Positions 53,593 through 61,986 of a stretch of DNA of 64,000 bases are shown here, one piece after another. A program made the position numbers and the translations under genes. The stretch's first letter is position 1; every line of letters starts with the position of its first letter. A model generated the notes under the pieces. It ran no database searches and was not told the origin of the DNA. It saw only the letters and a program-made list of their open reading frames with translations. Origin of the DNA: Rheinheimera sp. A13L (GTDB lineage: Bacteria; Pseudomonadota; Gammaproteobacteria; Enterobacterales; Alteromonadaceae); the NCBI RefSeq assembly GCF_000217935.1, contig NZ_AFHI01000007.1:62001-126000 (forward strand). The letters are read 5' to 3'.

Positions 53593-55434
53593 ATGTATTT
53601 ACGATATTCAGCACTGGCGCTTGCCGTCAGCTTAGCAACAGTGGCAGGCTGTAAACCGGCCTCTACTCCTATCGATCAAAGCAAAATCATTGAAGCTACT
53701 GTGGTTCTGACTGAAAACCAAAAAGCCGACGCCCTGTTCGAGAAGATTTTCCAGCAGTCTGTCGATAACAGCCCGGAAACACAAACAGCTTTAGGTTTAA
53801 AAACCAATTACGATCAGTGGGATGATTTATCTGAAGCTCACACGCAAAAAGAGCTGGAACAAGCCAAAGAGCAACTGGCGCAGGTGCAAGCCTTGAATAT
53901 GCAAAGCCTCGACACTGGCCGTCAATTGAGCGTGAAGCTTTTAACAGCGCGTTTGCAGGCCCGTTTAGATGACGCCAAGTGGGACTTGTACAGCTACCCA
54001 GTCAATCAGATGTATGGAACCCACTCTAATGTGCCTTCCTTGCTGATTAACCAGCACAGCATCAGCGATGAAGCTGATGCCAAGGCCTATATTGGCCGCT
54101 TAAAAGGCGTAACCACCTATTTCAAACAACTGGAACAACAACTGCAGGCCCGCGCAGATATTGGCGTTTTACCACCCAAGTTTGTGTTTGGTCATGTGAT
54201 TGGTGCCAGCCGTAACATCATCAGCGGCGCACCTTTTGACGGTGGCAACGACAGCACTTTATTGGCAGATTTCCGTGGCAAAGTACAAGAACTGAAGCTG
54301 GAACAGGCTGAAAAAGATTTACTGCTCAAAGAAGCTGAACTGGCTTTAGTGGGCAGCGTAAAACCAGCTTATGAAAACCTGATCAAGTTGCTGACCACTT
54401 TAGAAGAAAAAGCCGGTACTGAAGATGGTGTATGGCGCTTTAAAGACGGCGATGAGTTTTACGCCAACCGCTTAGCCCGCATTACGACCACAGATTACAG
54501 CGCAGAAAAAATCCATCAGCTGGGTTTGTCTGAAGTCGCCCGTATTCACGAAGAAATGAAAGGCATTATGAAAAAAGTCGGCTTTAAAGGCGACTTACAG
54601 CAGTTTTTTGCCTTTATGCGTGACGATCCGCAGTTTTATTACCCGGACACAGCCGAAGGCAAAGCAGAGTATTTAGCCGAAGCCACCCGTCTTATCGATA
54701 CCATGAAATCGCGTTTAGACGAGCTCTTTATCGTTAAACCTAAAGCCGATATGGTGGTAAAAGCGGTAGAACCTTTCCGTGAGCAATCTGCGGGTAAAGC
54801 CTTTTACGAGCAACCTTCTATGGATGGCAGCCGCCCAGGTATTTATTACGCCAACCTGTACCGTATGAGTGGTATGCCAAAGTATCAGATGGAGGCTTTG
54901 GCTTACCATGAAGGTATTCCGGGCCATCATATGCAAATTGCGATAGCCCAGGAGCTGGACAATGTGCCTAAGTTCCGTAAGTTTGGTGGTTACACCGCTT
55001 ATATCGAAGGCTGGGGTTTATACACTGAGTTCCTGCCAAAAGAGATTGGCATGTATCAGGACCCCTACTCCGACTTTGGCCGTTTAGCCATGGAACTATG
55101 GCGCGCCTGCCGTTTGGTGGTCGACACAGGTTTACACAATAAAAAATGGACCCGCGAACAGGCCATTCAATATTTGGTAGACACCACACCAAACTCCAAA
55201 GGAGAAGCCGTCAACGCCATAGAGCGTTACATCGTAATGCCAGGCCAGGCAACTGCTTACACTGTAGGTATGCTGAAAATGCTGGAACTGCGCGAAAAAG
55301 CCAAAACAGCACTGGGCGATAAATTCGACATCCGCCAATTCCACGACGTAGTACTGAAAAACGGCGCAGTGCCATTGGACGTGCTGGAGCAGTTAGTGGA
55401 TCAGTATATTCAATCGGCTAAGGCTGCTGCTTAA
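53593..55434 (+). CDS. DUF885 family lipoprotein, putative metallopeptidase
   Basis: This 613-residue protein has a lipobox signal (LATVAGC, Cys about residue 21). The DUF885 domain contains the metal-binding-like motif ALAYHEGIPGHHMQIA and a downstream YIEGWGLYTEFL with Glu. These suggest a zinc-dependent peptidase anchored in the outer or inner membrane; the substrate is unknown. The ATG at 53593 follows AAAGGT; the upstream in-frame start would lie inside hemW. Confidence 0.9.
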   Translation: MYLRYSALALAVSLATVAGCKPASTPIDQSKIIEATVVLTENQKADALFEKIFQQSVDNSPETQTALGLKTNYDQWDDLSEAHTQKELEQAKEQLAQVQALNMQSLDTGRQLSVKLLTARLQARLDDAKWDLYSYPVNQMYGTHSNVPSLLINQHSISDEADAKAYIGRLKGVTTYFKQLEQQLQARADIGVLPPKFVFGHVIGASRNIISGAPFDGGNDSTLLADFRGKVQELKLEQAEKDLLLKEAELALVGSVKPAYENLIKLLTTLEEKAGTEDGVWRFKDGDEFYANRLARITTTDYSAEKIHQLGLSEVARIHEEMKGIMKKVGFKGDLQQFFAFMRDDPQFYYPDTAEGKAEYLAEATRLIDTMKSRLDELFIVKPKADMVVKAVEPFREQSAGKAFYEQPSMDGSRPGIYYANLYRMSGMPKYQMEALAYHEGIPGHHMQIAIAQELDNVPKFRKFGGYTAYIEGWGLYTEFLPKEIGMYQDPYSDFGRLAMELWRACRLVVDTGLHNKKWTREQAIQYLVDTTPNSKGEAVNAIERYIVMPGQATAYTVGMLKMLELREKAKTALGDKFDIRQFHDVVLKNGAVPLDVLEQLVDQYIQSAKAAA

Positions 55435-55462
55435 CTGGTATTTGTTCAATTAGTACTGTAGA

Positions 55463-55488
55463 GGCGCCACTAATGGGCGCCCTTTTTT
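55463..55488 (+). terminator. Intrinsic terminator after the DUF885 gene
   Basis: GGCGCC (55463-55468) and GGCGCC (55476-55481) pair around a 7-base loop, followed by C and six T. Confidence 0.85.
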
Positions 55489-55797
55489 GTACCCTTAACT
55501 CGTTCTAATCACACAGATATTGTTTCCTGCTGTACCCCTTGAAGTACTACTGTCCATGGAGTTTTCTGAATACATCAGAACCGTTGAGAATGACATTAAA
55601 CACTTCAATCGCTACCGAGTGATCTTCAGCTATACTCGAACGCCACAACGCAGAAGCATTTGAAAAATGCTACTCTGAAGTTGTTATAGCTCCTACCAGA
55701 ACTATCATTGGATAAACAGGAAGTTGTCACTTATAAAAGCGGACAGAACTTATGTTTTTCGAAATAATACAAAGACATGAAACTATAATTGAACTTT
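55489..55797. other. 309-bp convergent gap
   Basis: This gap lies between the DUF885 terminator and the end of the minus-strand kinase gene. It contains a weak palindrome AGCATTT-GAA-AAATGCT (55655-55671) and a 35-codon frame (55556-55663) without ribosome site or recognisable domain. No gene is called. Confidence 0.5.
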
Positions 55798-57279
55798 CTA
55801 TTGAGCGGTAAGCAGACTAAACCAAAACACTGCTCCGCCAGTTTCGCGAGCTCTATAGCCGATATTTCCTCGCATTGATTCGACCAGGCCCTTGCTGATC
55901 GCCAATCCTAGTCCTGAGCCTTCAAAAGCTCGATTTGTTGCACCGTCTTGTTGACTAAATTGAGTGAATAAATAAGGTAAAAATTCTGTTTTAATACCTG
56001 GGCCCTGATCCTCTATGGATATGATAACGACTTTATCTTCATGTTTTACATCCACCCTTACTATAGTGTTGGGCGCAGAGAACTTAATGGCGTTAGATAA
56101 CAAATTTGAGATGACTTGCATAAAACGCAATTGATCGACCAAGACCTTAATTGGCTGTTTCGGGATACTCAACTTCAGGGAGATCCGTTTGTCTGGCAGA
56201 TAAAGTTGATTTTCTGCAATCGCCTCTTCAAGTAAGGGCTGTAATAATAAAGATTGCATGTTAACTGACAGCTTGTTTGTTTTTAGTTTTGAAAAGTCCA
56301 ATACCTCAGTGACCAGGCTTTTTAGCCTGTTCGCGTTGTTGACCGTTATGCCTATCAGTTTTTTCGCTTTTTCAGGAATGTCACCCAACTTACCTGAGCT
56401 TAATAAATGCAGACTCCCCAGAATAGAAGTCAGTGGTGTCCTCAGTTCATGACTGATTGTCGCAATAAAGTCGTTCTGCAGTTTTTCATAGTTCTTTCGC
56501 TTGCTGATATCGCTGATTAGCAAAATAAACTGCATGTTACCCAAGACAAGGGATGAATTAAGTTGTCTGATTTGCAGCTGAACATCAATGTTTTCGCCAG
56601 TATCTCTGAGCAACTGAGTTTCGAATGTCGCGGGCAATAAAGTGCATTGTGAAGAATCAGAGTCAGTGCGAAGTACTTCATGAATGCTCTGGTCAGAAGC
56701 CAGATCCTGACTAAAAAAATTCAACACTGATTTATTCACTAAATCTGAAACCGGTTGTGCAAATAAGATCTCAGCTCCAGAATTGGCAAAACAAATGTCG
56801 CCATGTTTTGATATAGCTAAAATAGCAACGTCCTGGGCGCCATCAAGCACGGTTTGAAGCATATATTTGTTAGCTTCAGTTTCTTTTATAAGGAGCTGCA
56901 TCTGCTGTCTGGTATGGATTAACTCTTGTTCAAAGCTTGCCCTTTGCTCCGCCGGAAGAATAACCCAGCGATAACAGGATTGTTGCTCAAAAGTACCCTC
57001 TTGGACGTTAAGTAATACCGGCAAAGGTGCTAATGGCTCTCGCTTAATTTTCAGATACAGTTCGCTCACAGCTCCATTTTTTCGTAACAAAGGCCATAAA
57101 TGTGTTTGGAGAAAGATAGTGGCTGCAGGTGGAAAAAGTTGCTCAATTTGTAGATGGCGAGTCTGATCTGAAATAGAAAAAGTAGCTAACGCATATTGGT
57201 TAATAAATAAAATCGCTCCATGCAGGTCTGTCACCACCACAGAGCATGGCAAAGCATCCAGCTCAGGTGACCCACTCAA
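55798..57279 (-). CDS. PAS-PAS histidine kinase partnered with RsbQ-like hydrolase
   Basis: This 493-residue cytoplasmic kinase has a PAS domain at about 8-110 and a second PAS at 140-260. The HisKA box FIATISHELRTPLTSILGSL has H277, and the ATPase domain has LLSNAIKFSA, EDQGPGI and GSGLGLAIS. No membrane segment or receiver is present. It begins inside the last codons of the RsbQ-like gene (4-base overlap), so the hydrolase and kinase are made together. The arrangement parallels Bacillus RsbQ-RsbP, with a kinase in place of the PP2C phosphatase. Confidence 0.9.
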   Translation of the reverse strand: MSGSPELDALPCSVVVTDLHGAILFINQYALATFSISDQTRHLQIEQLFPPAATIFLQTHLWPLLRKNGAVSELYLKIKREPLAPLPVLLNVQEGTFEQQSCYRWVILPAEQRASFEQELIHTRQQMQLLIKETEANKYMLQTVLDGAQDVAILAISKHGDICFANSGAEILFAQPVSDLVNKSVLNFFSQDLASDQSIHEVLRTDSDSSQCTLLPATFETQLLRDTGENIDVQLQIRQLNSSLVLGNMQFILLISDISKRKNYEKLQNDFIATISHELRTPLTSILGSLHLLSSGKLGDIPEKAKKLIGITVNNANRLKSLVTEVLDFSKLKTNKLSVNMQSLLLQPLLEEAIAENQLYLPDKRISLKLSIPKQPIKVLVDQLRFMQVISNLLSNAIKFSAPNTIVRVDVKHEDKVVIISIEDQGPGIKTEFLPYLFTQFSQQDGATNRAFEGSGLGLAISKGLVESMRGNIGYRARETGGAVFWFSLLTAQ

Positions 57280-58091
57280 GAGTTTAACTCCGTCTTGAGG
57301 TACTGATTGATTGCATCAATCACTAAATGCGGATGACTCATATGAGCAGCGTGACCCGATACATCCAAGACTTGTAAGCGACTATCTTTAATCTGTTGCT
57401 GGACATAACGACCAACCTCCAGAGGAGCGAGCAGATCGCGCTGATGCTGCAAAATAAGACTCGGGACAGATAGTTTGGCAAAATCCGCTCTATTGTCCGC
57501 AAAAAAAGTGGCTTGTGCAAAGTGCCGGGTGATCACCGGGTCGGTGGAACAAAAACTATCGGAGAGCTGGCCTGATACTTTTGGATCGTTTTCCGCCCCA
57601 GCCACTATAGGGCCCAAATAACTCGCCCAGCCTAAGTAATTCTGATCCATCAATTCAAGCAGACCGTCAAGATCTGCTTTGTCAAAACCCCCATGATAAT
57701 CCGGAGGCATGTTTATAAAACAAGGAGATGGCCCAAGCAGAATCATTTTATGAAAGAGCCCTGGTTTTGCGTTGGCGGCCAGAATTCCTATGCTACAACT
57801 GACAGAATGCCCAATGAAAATGACATCACGTTCAAGTTTTAACGCATCGCATATTTCGAGAAGGTCCTGAGCATAACCATGAAGCGTGGAATAGCGTTTA
57901 AAACTATAGTTATTAATTTCTGACTGACCGCTACCAACAAAATCAAACACTATCTGGCAGGTGTTTTCCCTAAAAGCGGGTGTAATTGCCTCCCACATCG
58001 TTTGACTGCAGCCAAATCCGTGTGCGTAAATGAGTACAGGCTTGTTCATATCTCCGATGATCTGAACGTTATTACGGCGCAAAATAGTCAT
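57276..58091 (-). CDS. RsbQ-like alpha/beta hydrolase, signal-sensing partner
   Basis: This 271-residue alpha/beta hydrolase is very close in layout to Bacillus subtilis RsbQ: HGFGCSQTMWEAITPAF, IVFDFVGSGQS, LHGYAQDLLEICDALKL, FIGHSVSCSIGILAA, LLGPSPCFIN and CSTDPVI all match by eye. The catalytic triad falls at S96, D219 and H247, the same numbers as in RsbQ. RsbQ and plant KAI2/D14 relatives bind and hydrolyse small ligands for signalling. The ATG at 58091 follows CCGGAG; the longer in-frame start at 58166 is unlikely. Confidence 0.88.
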   Translation of the reverse strand: MTILRRNNVQIIGDMNKPVLIYAHGFGCSQTMWEAITPAFRENTCQIVFDFVGSGQSEINNYSFKRYSTLHGYAQDLLEICDALKLERDVIFIGHSVSCSIGILAANAKPGLFHKMILLGPSPCFINMPPDYHGGFDKADLDGLLELMDQNYLGWASYLGPIVAGAENDPKVSGQLSDSFCSTDPVITRHFAQATFFADNRADFAKLSVPSLILQHQRDLLAPLEVGRYVQQQIKDSRLQVLDVSGHAAHMSHPHLVIDAINQYLKTELNS

Positions 58092-58404
58092 ACAAAACTC
58101 CGGATTTCGCTGAAATATGGCTCTGTTCAATCTAAGCTGACTTGTCAGTTTAATGAACTGAGCCAATCTTTTCTCTCACTATTTGGCTTAATTGATTAAG
58201 CTATTATCAAATATATCGTTTTTTTTGATTTTAGGCTAAGACTTCATCACATAAATATAGGTTGAAGTGGTAGATGTCATTGACTTAGAAGAGATTAAGT
58301 CAATGCTTGCACTAAAGCTTTAAACAAAGCTATTGTGCATTAAATAAGTTCATTGTCTGTAGAGACTTTGCCGCAGGTGAGCAATTTAAGGAGCGAGATC
58401 GACC
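58092..58404. other. 313-bp divergent region between rsbQ-like and hybrid kinase genes
   Basis: This AT-rich gap with divergent promoters should drive both signalling units. AAGGAG at 58388-58393 serves the plus-strand kinase. No promoter pair is strong enough to call and no small gene was seen. Confidence 0.5.
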
Positions 58405-61296
58405 ATGGAGTCATTTACAAACCGCACACCCAAGTTCTGGACTTACTTAATATGTTCTCTATTTGCATCAGTAATTATCAGTGCGGCATTCGTCACTAAT
58501 GCGCTGCGCAATACTCAGTATCAAAGCCGATATGATCATATATATGCTGAAGAACTCAATACTCTGGAAAAAACTAAAGCAGAATTAATGCAACAGGCAT
58601 TAATGACGGCGCAGCTGATAGAGAAAAATCGGTTGGTTACAGAGTTATTGGTTCAGGCCTCCAGTTCTTATCAGAATTCTGCGCCTGAGCAAGAGTTACG
58701 TCCTATCAGAGAACAACTGCATCAGATAGTTTCTCCCTATTGGCAATACCTTCAACAGTATGGAGCTAAGCAACTGCACTTTCATTTGGCGCCTCAGGCA
58801 TTTACTTTATACCGAGCACACAAACCAGAGTTTCATAGTGATGTGTTGGCTGATGTTCGGCCTTTGGTCGTTGAAGTATTGAAAACAGGACAAGCTTTTA
58901 GCGGATTGGAGATTGGTCGTAACGGTTTGGGCTTAAGAGCTGTTGTACCTGTGAGCCAAAATAATAAAGTGATCGCAGCCATCGAGGTTGGTTACGGCTT
59001 ATCAGGCGCTTTAAGTTTAAAGCAAAGCTCTCTACCAGATAAAAGCTCTCAAAATTCTGGTATAGCATTTGTTATCAATAAAACCTTACTTGAGGTTATG
59101 ACTGATGACCAGCGAGCTAAATTCAGTGCAGGCAGCACGCTGTTCTGGAGTACTGAAGATAGCGCCTTACAAGAAACAGCGCTTCTTCAGCATATCCCGG
59201 AAAGGGTCAACAGCTCTGCATTTTTATCCGTTCAACAAGACGGCAGGACTTTCCTTTTAACGTTGATGCCGTGGCCTGAATTTAAACAATCCGGCTCTGA
59301 AGCAGGTGTTGTATTGGTAAATTGGTTAGATATCACGTCAATGCAGCATGAAAAATCACGTGATGATTGGATTCTAAATATAATCTGGCTTATTGCACTT
59401 TTGATGGGGCTGGCATCTGTGTATACGATCAGTACTAAACTGCAAAAAAGTACTGCACGGTTCACCGAGCAAAGACAAAAAGAGCTGTTGTGGTCAGAGA
59501 AAAAACTACGGGCTCTGTTTGATTTATCTCCCGACTCTATTGCACTCAATAGACTATCTGACGGAGTCTATCTGGAAATTAATCCGGCTCTGGAAAAACT
59601 AACAGGATACAATTTTGAAGAGCTTCAGCAACTCAGTTACTTTGATTTAACACCTGAAACTTTTGCAGCCCAGGAACAAGAACAATTGCGCCTGCTTAAT
59701 GAAACAGGTCGATATGGCCCGTATCGTAAACAATACCGTCATAAGAACGGCCATCTTGTTGATATAGAGCTTCGCGGCGTTAAATTTGTCAGCCCGTCGG
59801 GTGAAGAAATGATTTGGTCTACCATTACTGATTTGACAGAAACCTTAAAATTGGATCGCTTAAAGCAGGATTTTATATCGACTGTTAGCCATGAGTTGCG
59901 AACTCCGTTGACTTCGATCAATGGTTCATTGGATTTACTCCTCAGTGGTGCCGCAGGTGAATTACCTGCAAAAGCCGAAAAGCTTTTAGGCATAGCGGTT
60001 AAAAATAACAAGAGATTGATTGCATTAGTCAATGACCTACTTGATATGGAAAAGCTTTCGCAAGGCAAACTCGCTTTTCATACAGAGTTTGTCAGCAGTG
60101 CACTGTTGCTACAAAGTGCAATAGAGCATAACCAGCCTTTTGCCCAGCAACATAAAGTAGAACTGAAGTTAGGTCAGACAGATGATGTTCTTCTGCATGT
60201 AGACCCTGCAAGGATACAGCAGGTGTTAGCAAATCTGATTTCTAACGCTGCCAAGTTTTCTCCCCAAGGATCCATTGTCTCTGTCTATAGTGTGTTAAAA
60301 CCACACCTGTTACGTATTGCCGTTGCTGATCAGGGGCGTGGCCTGACTGCAGAGCAAATTTCAAGGCTTTTCCAGCGTTTCTCTCAATTAGATAATGTTA
60401 ATAACAGAGAGACCGCAGGCTCAGGACTTGGACTTGCCATTAGCCGGGATATCATATCGCAAAGCAACGGACAGATAGGCGTCGACTCCGAATATGGTGC
60501 CGGCAGTACATTTTGGATTGAATTACCTCTGGTAGATAAGGCAGAACAACCTATTCTTACCAAAAAAATTCTGGTCGTTGAAGATGATGCGGATACTGCT
60601 TTTACCATTCAGGAATTACTTGCTGCGAATGGCTACACTGCAGATGTTGCCCATACACTGGAGCAAGCCTGGTTATTATTACAACAACGCACCTATGATC
60701 TTATTACTTTGGATCTGAACTTAAATGGTGAAAGTGGCAGTGACTTTTTTCTACGATTACGAGACTCCTCAGACTATGCGCACTTACCCGTTCTGGTCAT
60801 TTCTGCTTATATCCATCAGGGAAAGTTGGCACTTAATGCGATAGCAAATACGGTAGATTGGTTGGAGAAGCCTGTTAATTCAGAAGTACTGAGCCAGAAA
60901 ATAGAGTACTTACTATCCCAGGGTAACTCATCGGGTTCGGCTTCACGTATTCTTCATGTTGAAGATGATGAAGACATTGTATCTATTTTGAAAATGCAAC
61001 TGGAACCCATCTATCATTACCATCATGCAGCCAGCCTCGCAGAAGCACGACTAAAGCTCAGAACAAATCAGTATGATCTGGTGTTATTGGATATAGGATT
61101 ACCTGATGGCGAGGGCTGGCAGCTGTTTCCGGATCTGGAGCTATTGCATGGAAAAGTTCCTGTGATTATTTTCTCAGCTCAGGATATTAGTGTGAATCAA
61201 CGAAATCAGGCGACAGCTGTGTTTGGCAAAACCAAAGTACAGCCTTCGGCATTAGTCCAACATATAGCGCAGATGCTAAACGCTGTACATCCTTGA
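58405..61296 (+). CDS. dCache-PAS hybrid histidine kinase with two receivers
   Basis: This 963-residue membrane kinase has helices at about 12-34 and 322-344, flanking a periplasmic double-Cache (dCache_3-like) sensor. The sensor blocks are LHFHLAPQAFTLYRAHKPE and SGLEIGRNGLGLRAVVPV. A PAS domain (365-480), HisKA with H496 and an ATPase domain with GSGLGLAIS follow. Receiver 1 has D770 and K822; receiver 2 has D896 and a degenerate Lys region (GKTKV). The adjacent stand-alone receiver gene, 12 bases downstream, is a likely phosphorelay partner. Confidence 0.93.
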   Translation: MESFTNRTPKFWTYLICSLFASVIISAAFVTNALRNTQYQSRYDHIYAEELNTLEKTKAELMQQALMTAQLIEKNRLVTELLVQASSSYQNSAPEQELRPIREQLHQIVSPYWQYLQQYGAKQLHFHLAPQAFTLYRAHKPEFHSDVLADVRPLVVEVLKTGQAFSGLEIGRNGLGLRAVVPVSQNNKVIAAIEVGYGLSGALSLKQSSLPDKSSQNSGIAFVINKTLLEVMTDDQRAKFSAGSTLFWSTEDSALQETALLQHIPERVNSSAFLSVQQDGRTFLLTLMPWPEFKQSGSEAGVVLVNWLDITSMQHEKSRDDWILNIIWLIALLMGLASVYTISTKLQKSTARFTEQRQKELLWSEKKLRALFDLSPDSIALNRLSDGVYLEINPALEKLTGYNFEELQQLSYFDLTPETFAAQEQEQLRLLNETGRYGPYRKQYRHKNGHLVDIELRGVKFVSPSGEEMIWSTITDLTETLKLDRLKQDFISTVSHELRTPLTSINGSLDLLLSGAAGELPAKAEKLLGIAVKNNKRLIALVNDLLDMEKLSQGKLAFHTEFVSSALLLQSAIEHNQPFAQQHKVELKLGQTDDVLLHVDPARIQQVLANLISNAAKFSPQGSIVSVYSVLKPHLLRIAVADQGRGLTAEQISRLFQRFSQLDNVNNRETAGSGLGLAISRDIISQSNGQIGVDSEYGAGSTFWIELPLVDKAEQPILTKKILVVEDDADTAFTIQELLAANGYTADVAHTLEQAWLLLQQRTYDLITLDLNLNGESGSDFFLRLRDSSDYAHLPVLVISAYIHQGKLALNAIANTVDWLEKPVNSEVLSQKIEYLLSQGNSSGSASRILHVEDDEDIVSILKMQLEPIYHYHHAASLAEARLKLRTNQYDLVLLDIGLPDGEGWQLFPDLELLHGKVPVIIFSAQDISVNQRNQATAVFGKTKVQPSALVQHIAQMLNAVHP

Positions 61297-61308
61297 AGTG
61301 GAGACCTT

Positions 61309-61695
61309 ATGCAATTAGAAAAAGTTTTACATGTCGAAGATGATGAATCAATTCGAATGATTGTCGAAATGGCATTGGTGGATTTATCTGGCTTGACTTT
61401 GGTCAGCTGCGAAAGTGGATTTGATGCTCTTGCCCAAGCTTTGCATTTTGAACCAGACTTGGTGTTGTTGGATGCGATGATGCCTGGGATGGATGGCCTT
61501 CAAACCTTGATTGAGCTCAGAAAACTGCACGGCTATGCTAAGGTTCCTGTCGTGTTTATGACTGCACGTATCCAGCAAGCTGAAAAACAACAATATATAG
61601 ATGCTGGCGCTGCTGCTGTGATAGAAAAACCTTTTGAAGCGACTCAGCTAGGCGATCAACTCGAAGCCATTTATCAAAGTTTCAGTGTGTCTTAA
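61309..61695 (+). CDS. Stand-alone receiver-domain response regulator
   Basis: This 128-residue protein is only a receiver domain: acidic E10/D11/D12, phospho-acceptor D55, T84-region MTARIQ and K107-region IEKPF. It has no output domain, so it acts as a CheY-like relay or adaptor. GTGGAG precedes the ATG. It follows the hybrid kinase by 12 bases and is probably in its operon. Confidence 0.92.
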   Translation: MQLEKVLHVEDDESIRMIVEMALVDLSGLTLVSCESGFDALAQALHFEPDLVLLDAMMPGMDGLQTLIELRKLHGYAKVPVVFMTARIQQAEKQQYIDAGAAAVIEKPFEATQLGDQLEAIYQSFSVS

Positions 61696-61719
61696 TAACT
61701 ATTAACACTGGAGTCGTTC

Positions 61720-61815
61720 ATGCAAATACCAGCGTTGCCGTTTACAGAACAAGAAAGATGTGTGGCGCTCCTTCATAGGATTTATGAAGGCAGTACAGCT
61801 ATTAACGGATGGTAA
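61720..61815 (+). pseudogene. 31-codon remnant resembling the start of a GAF-domain protein
   Basis: ATG with GGAG upstream opens a frame encoding MQIPALPFTEQERCVALLHR and about 11 more residues before TAA. The pattern IPALP-x-x-EQER-x-x-ALL matches the usual N-terminus of GAF-GGDEF or GAF-kinase proteins, but the GAF domain itself is missing. It may be a deletion remnant, or less likely a small peptide gene. About 170 bases without a gene follow before the next kinase. Confidence 0.45.
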
Positions 61816-61986
61816 GCTCATAGCAAGGATTTGTTTTAATAATAGTTAGCCCGTTACTTTTTGAATGTCGTTTCAGGCAATTTGCGACTATATTCGATAA
61901 GCAACAGGCCAGCCATACAGCAGTACTTTTTCCATTACTTCCAGTGTGTTGCTGCGCTATCTGCTGATAAATACAAGGAATAGGCA

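Noticed and set aside
55556-55663. 35-codon frame in the gap after the DUF885 gene
   Set aside because: No ribosome site and no similarity recognised; it overlaps a small palindrome.
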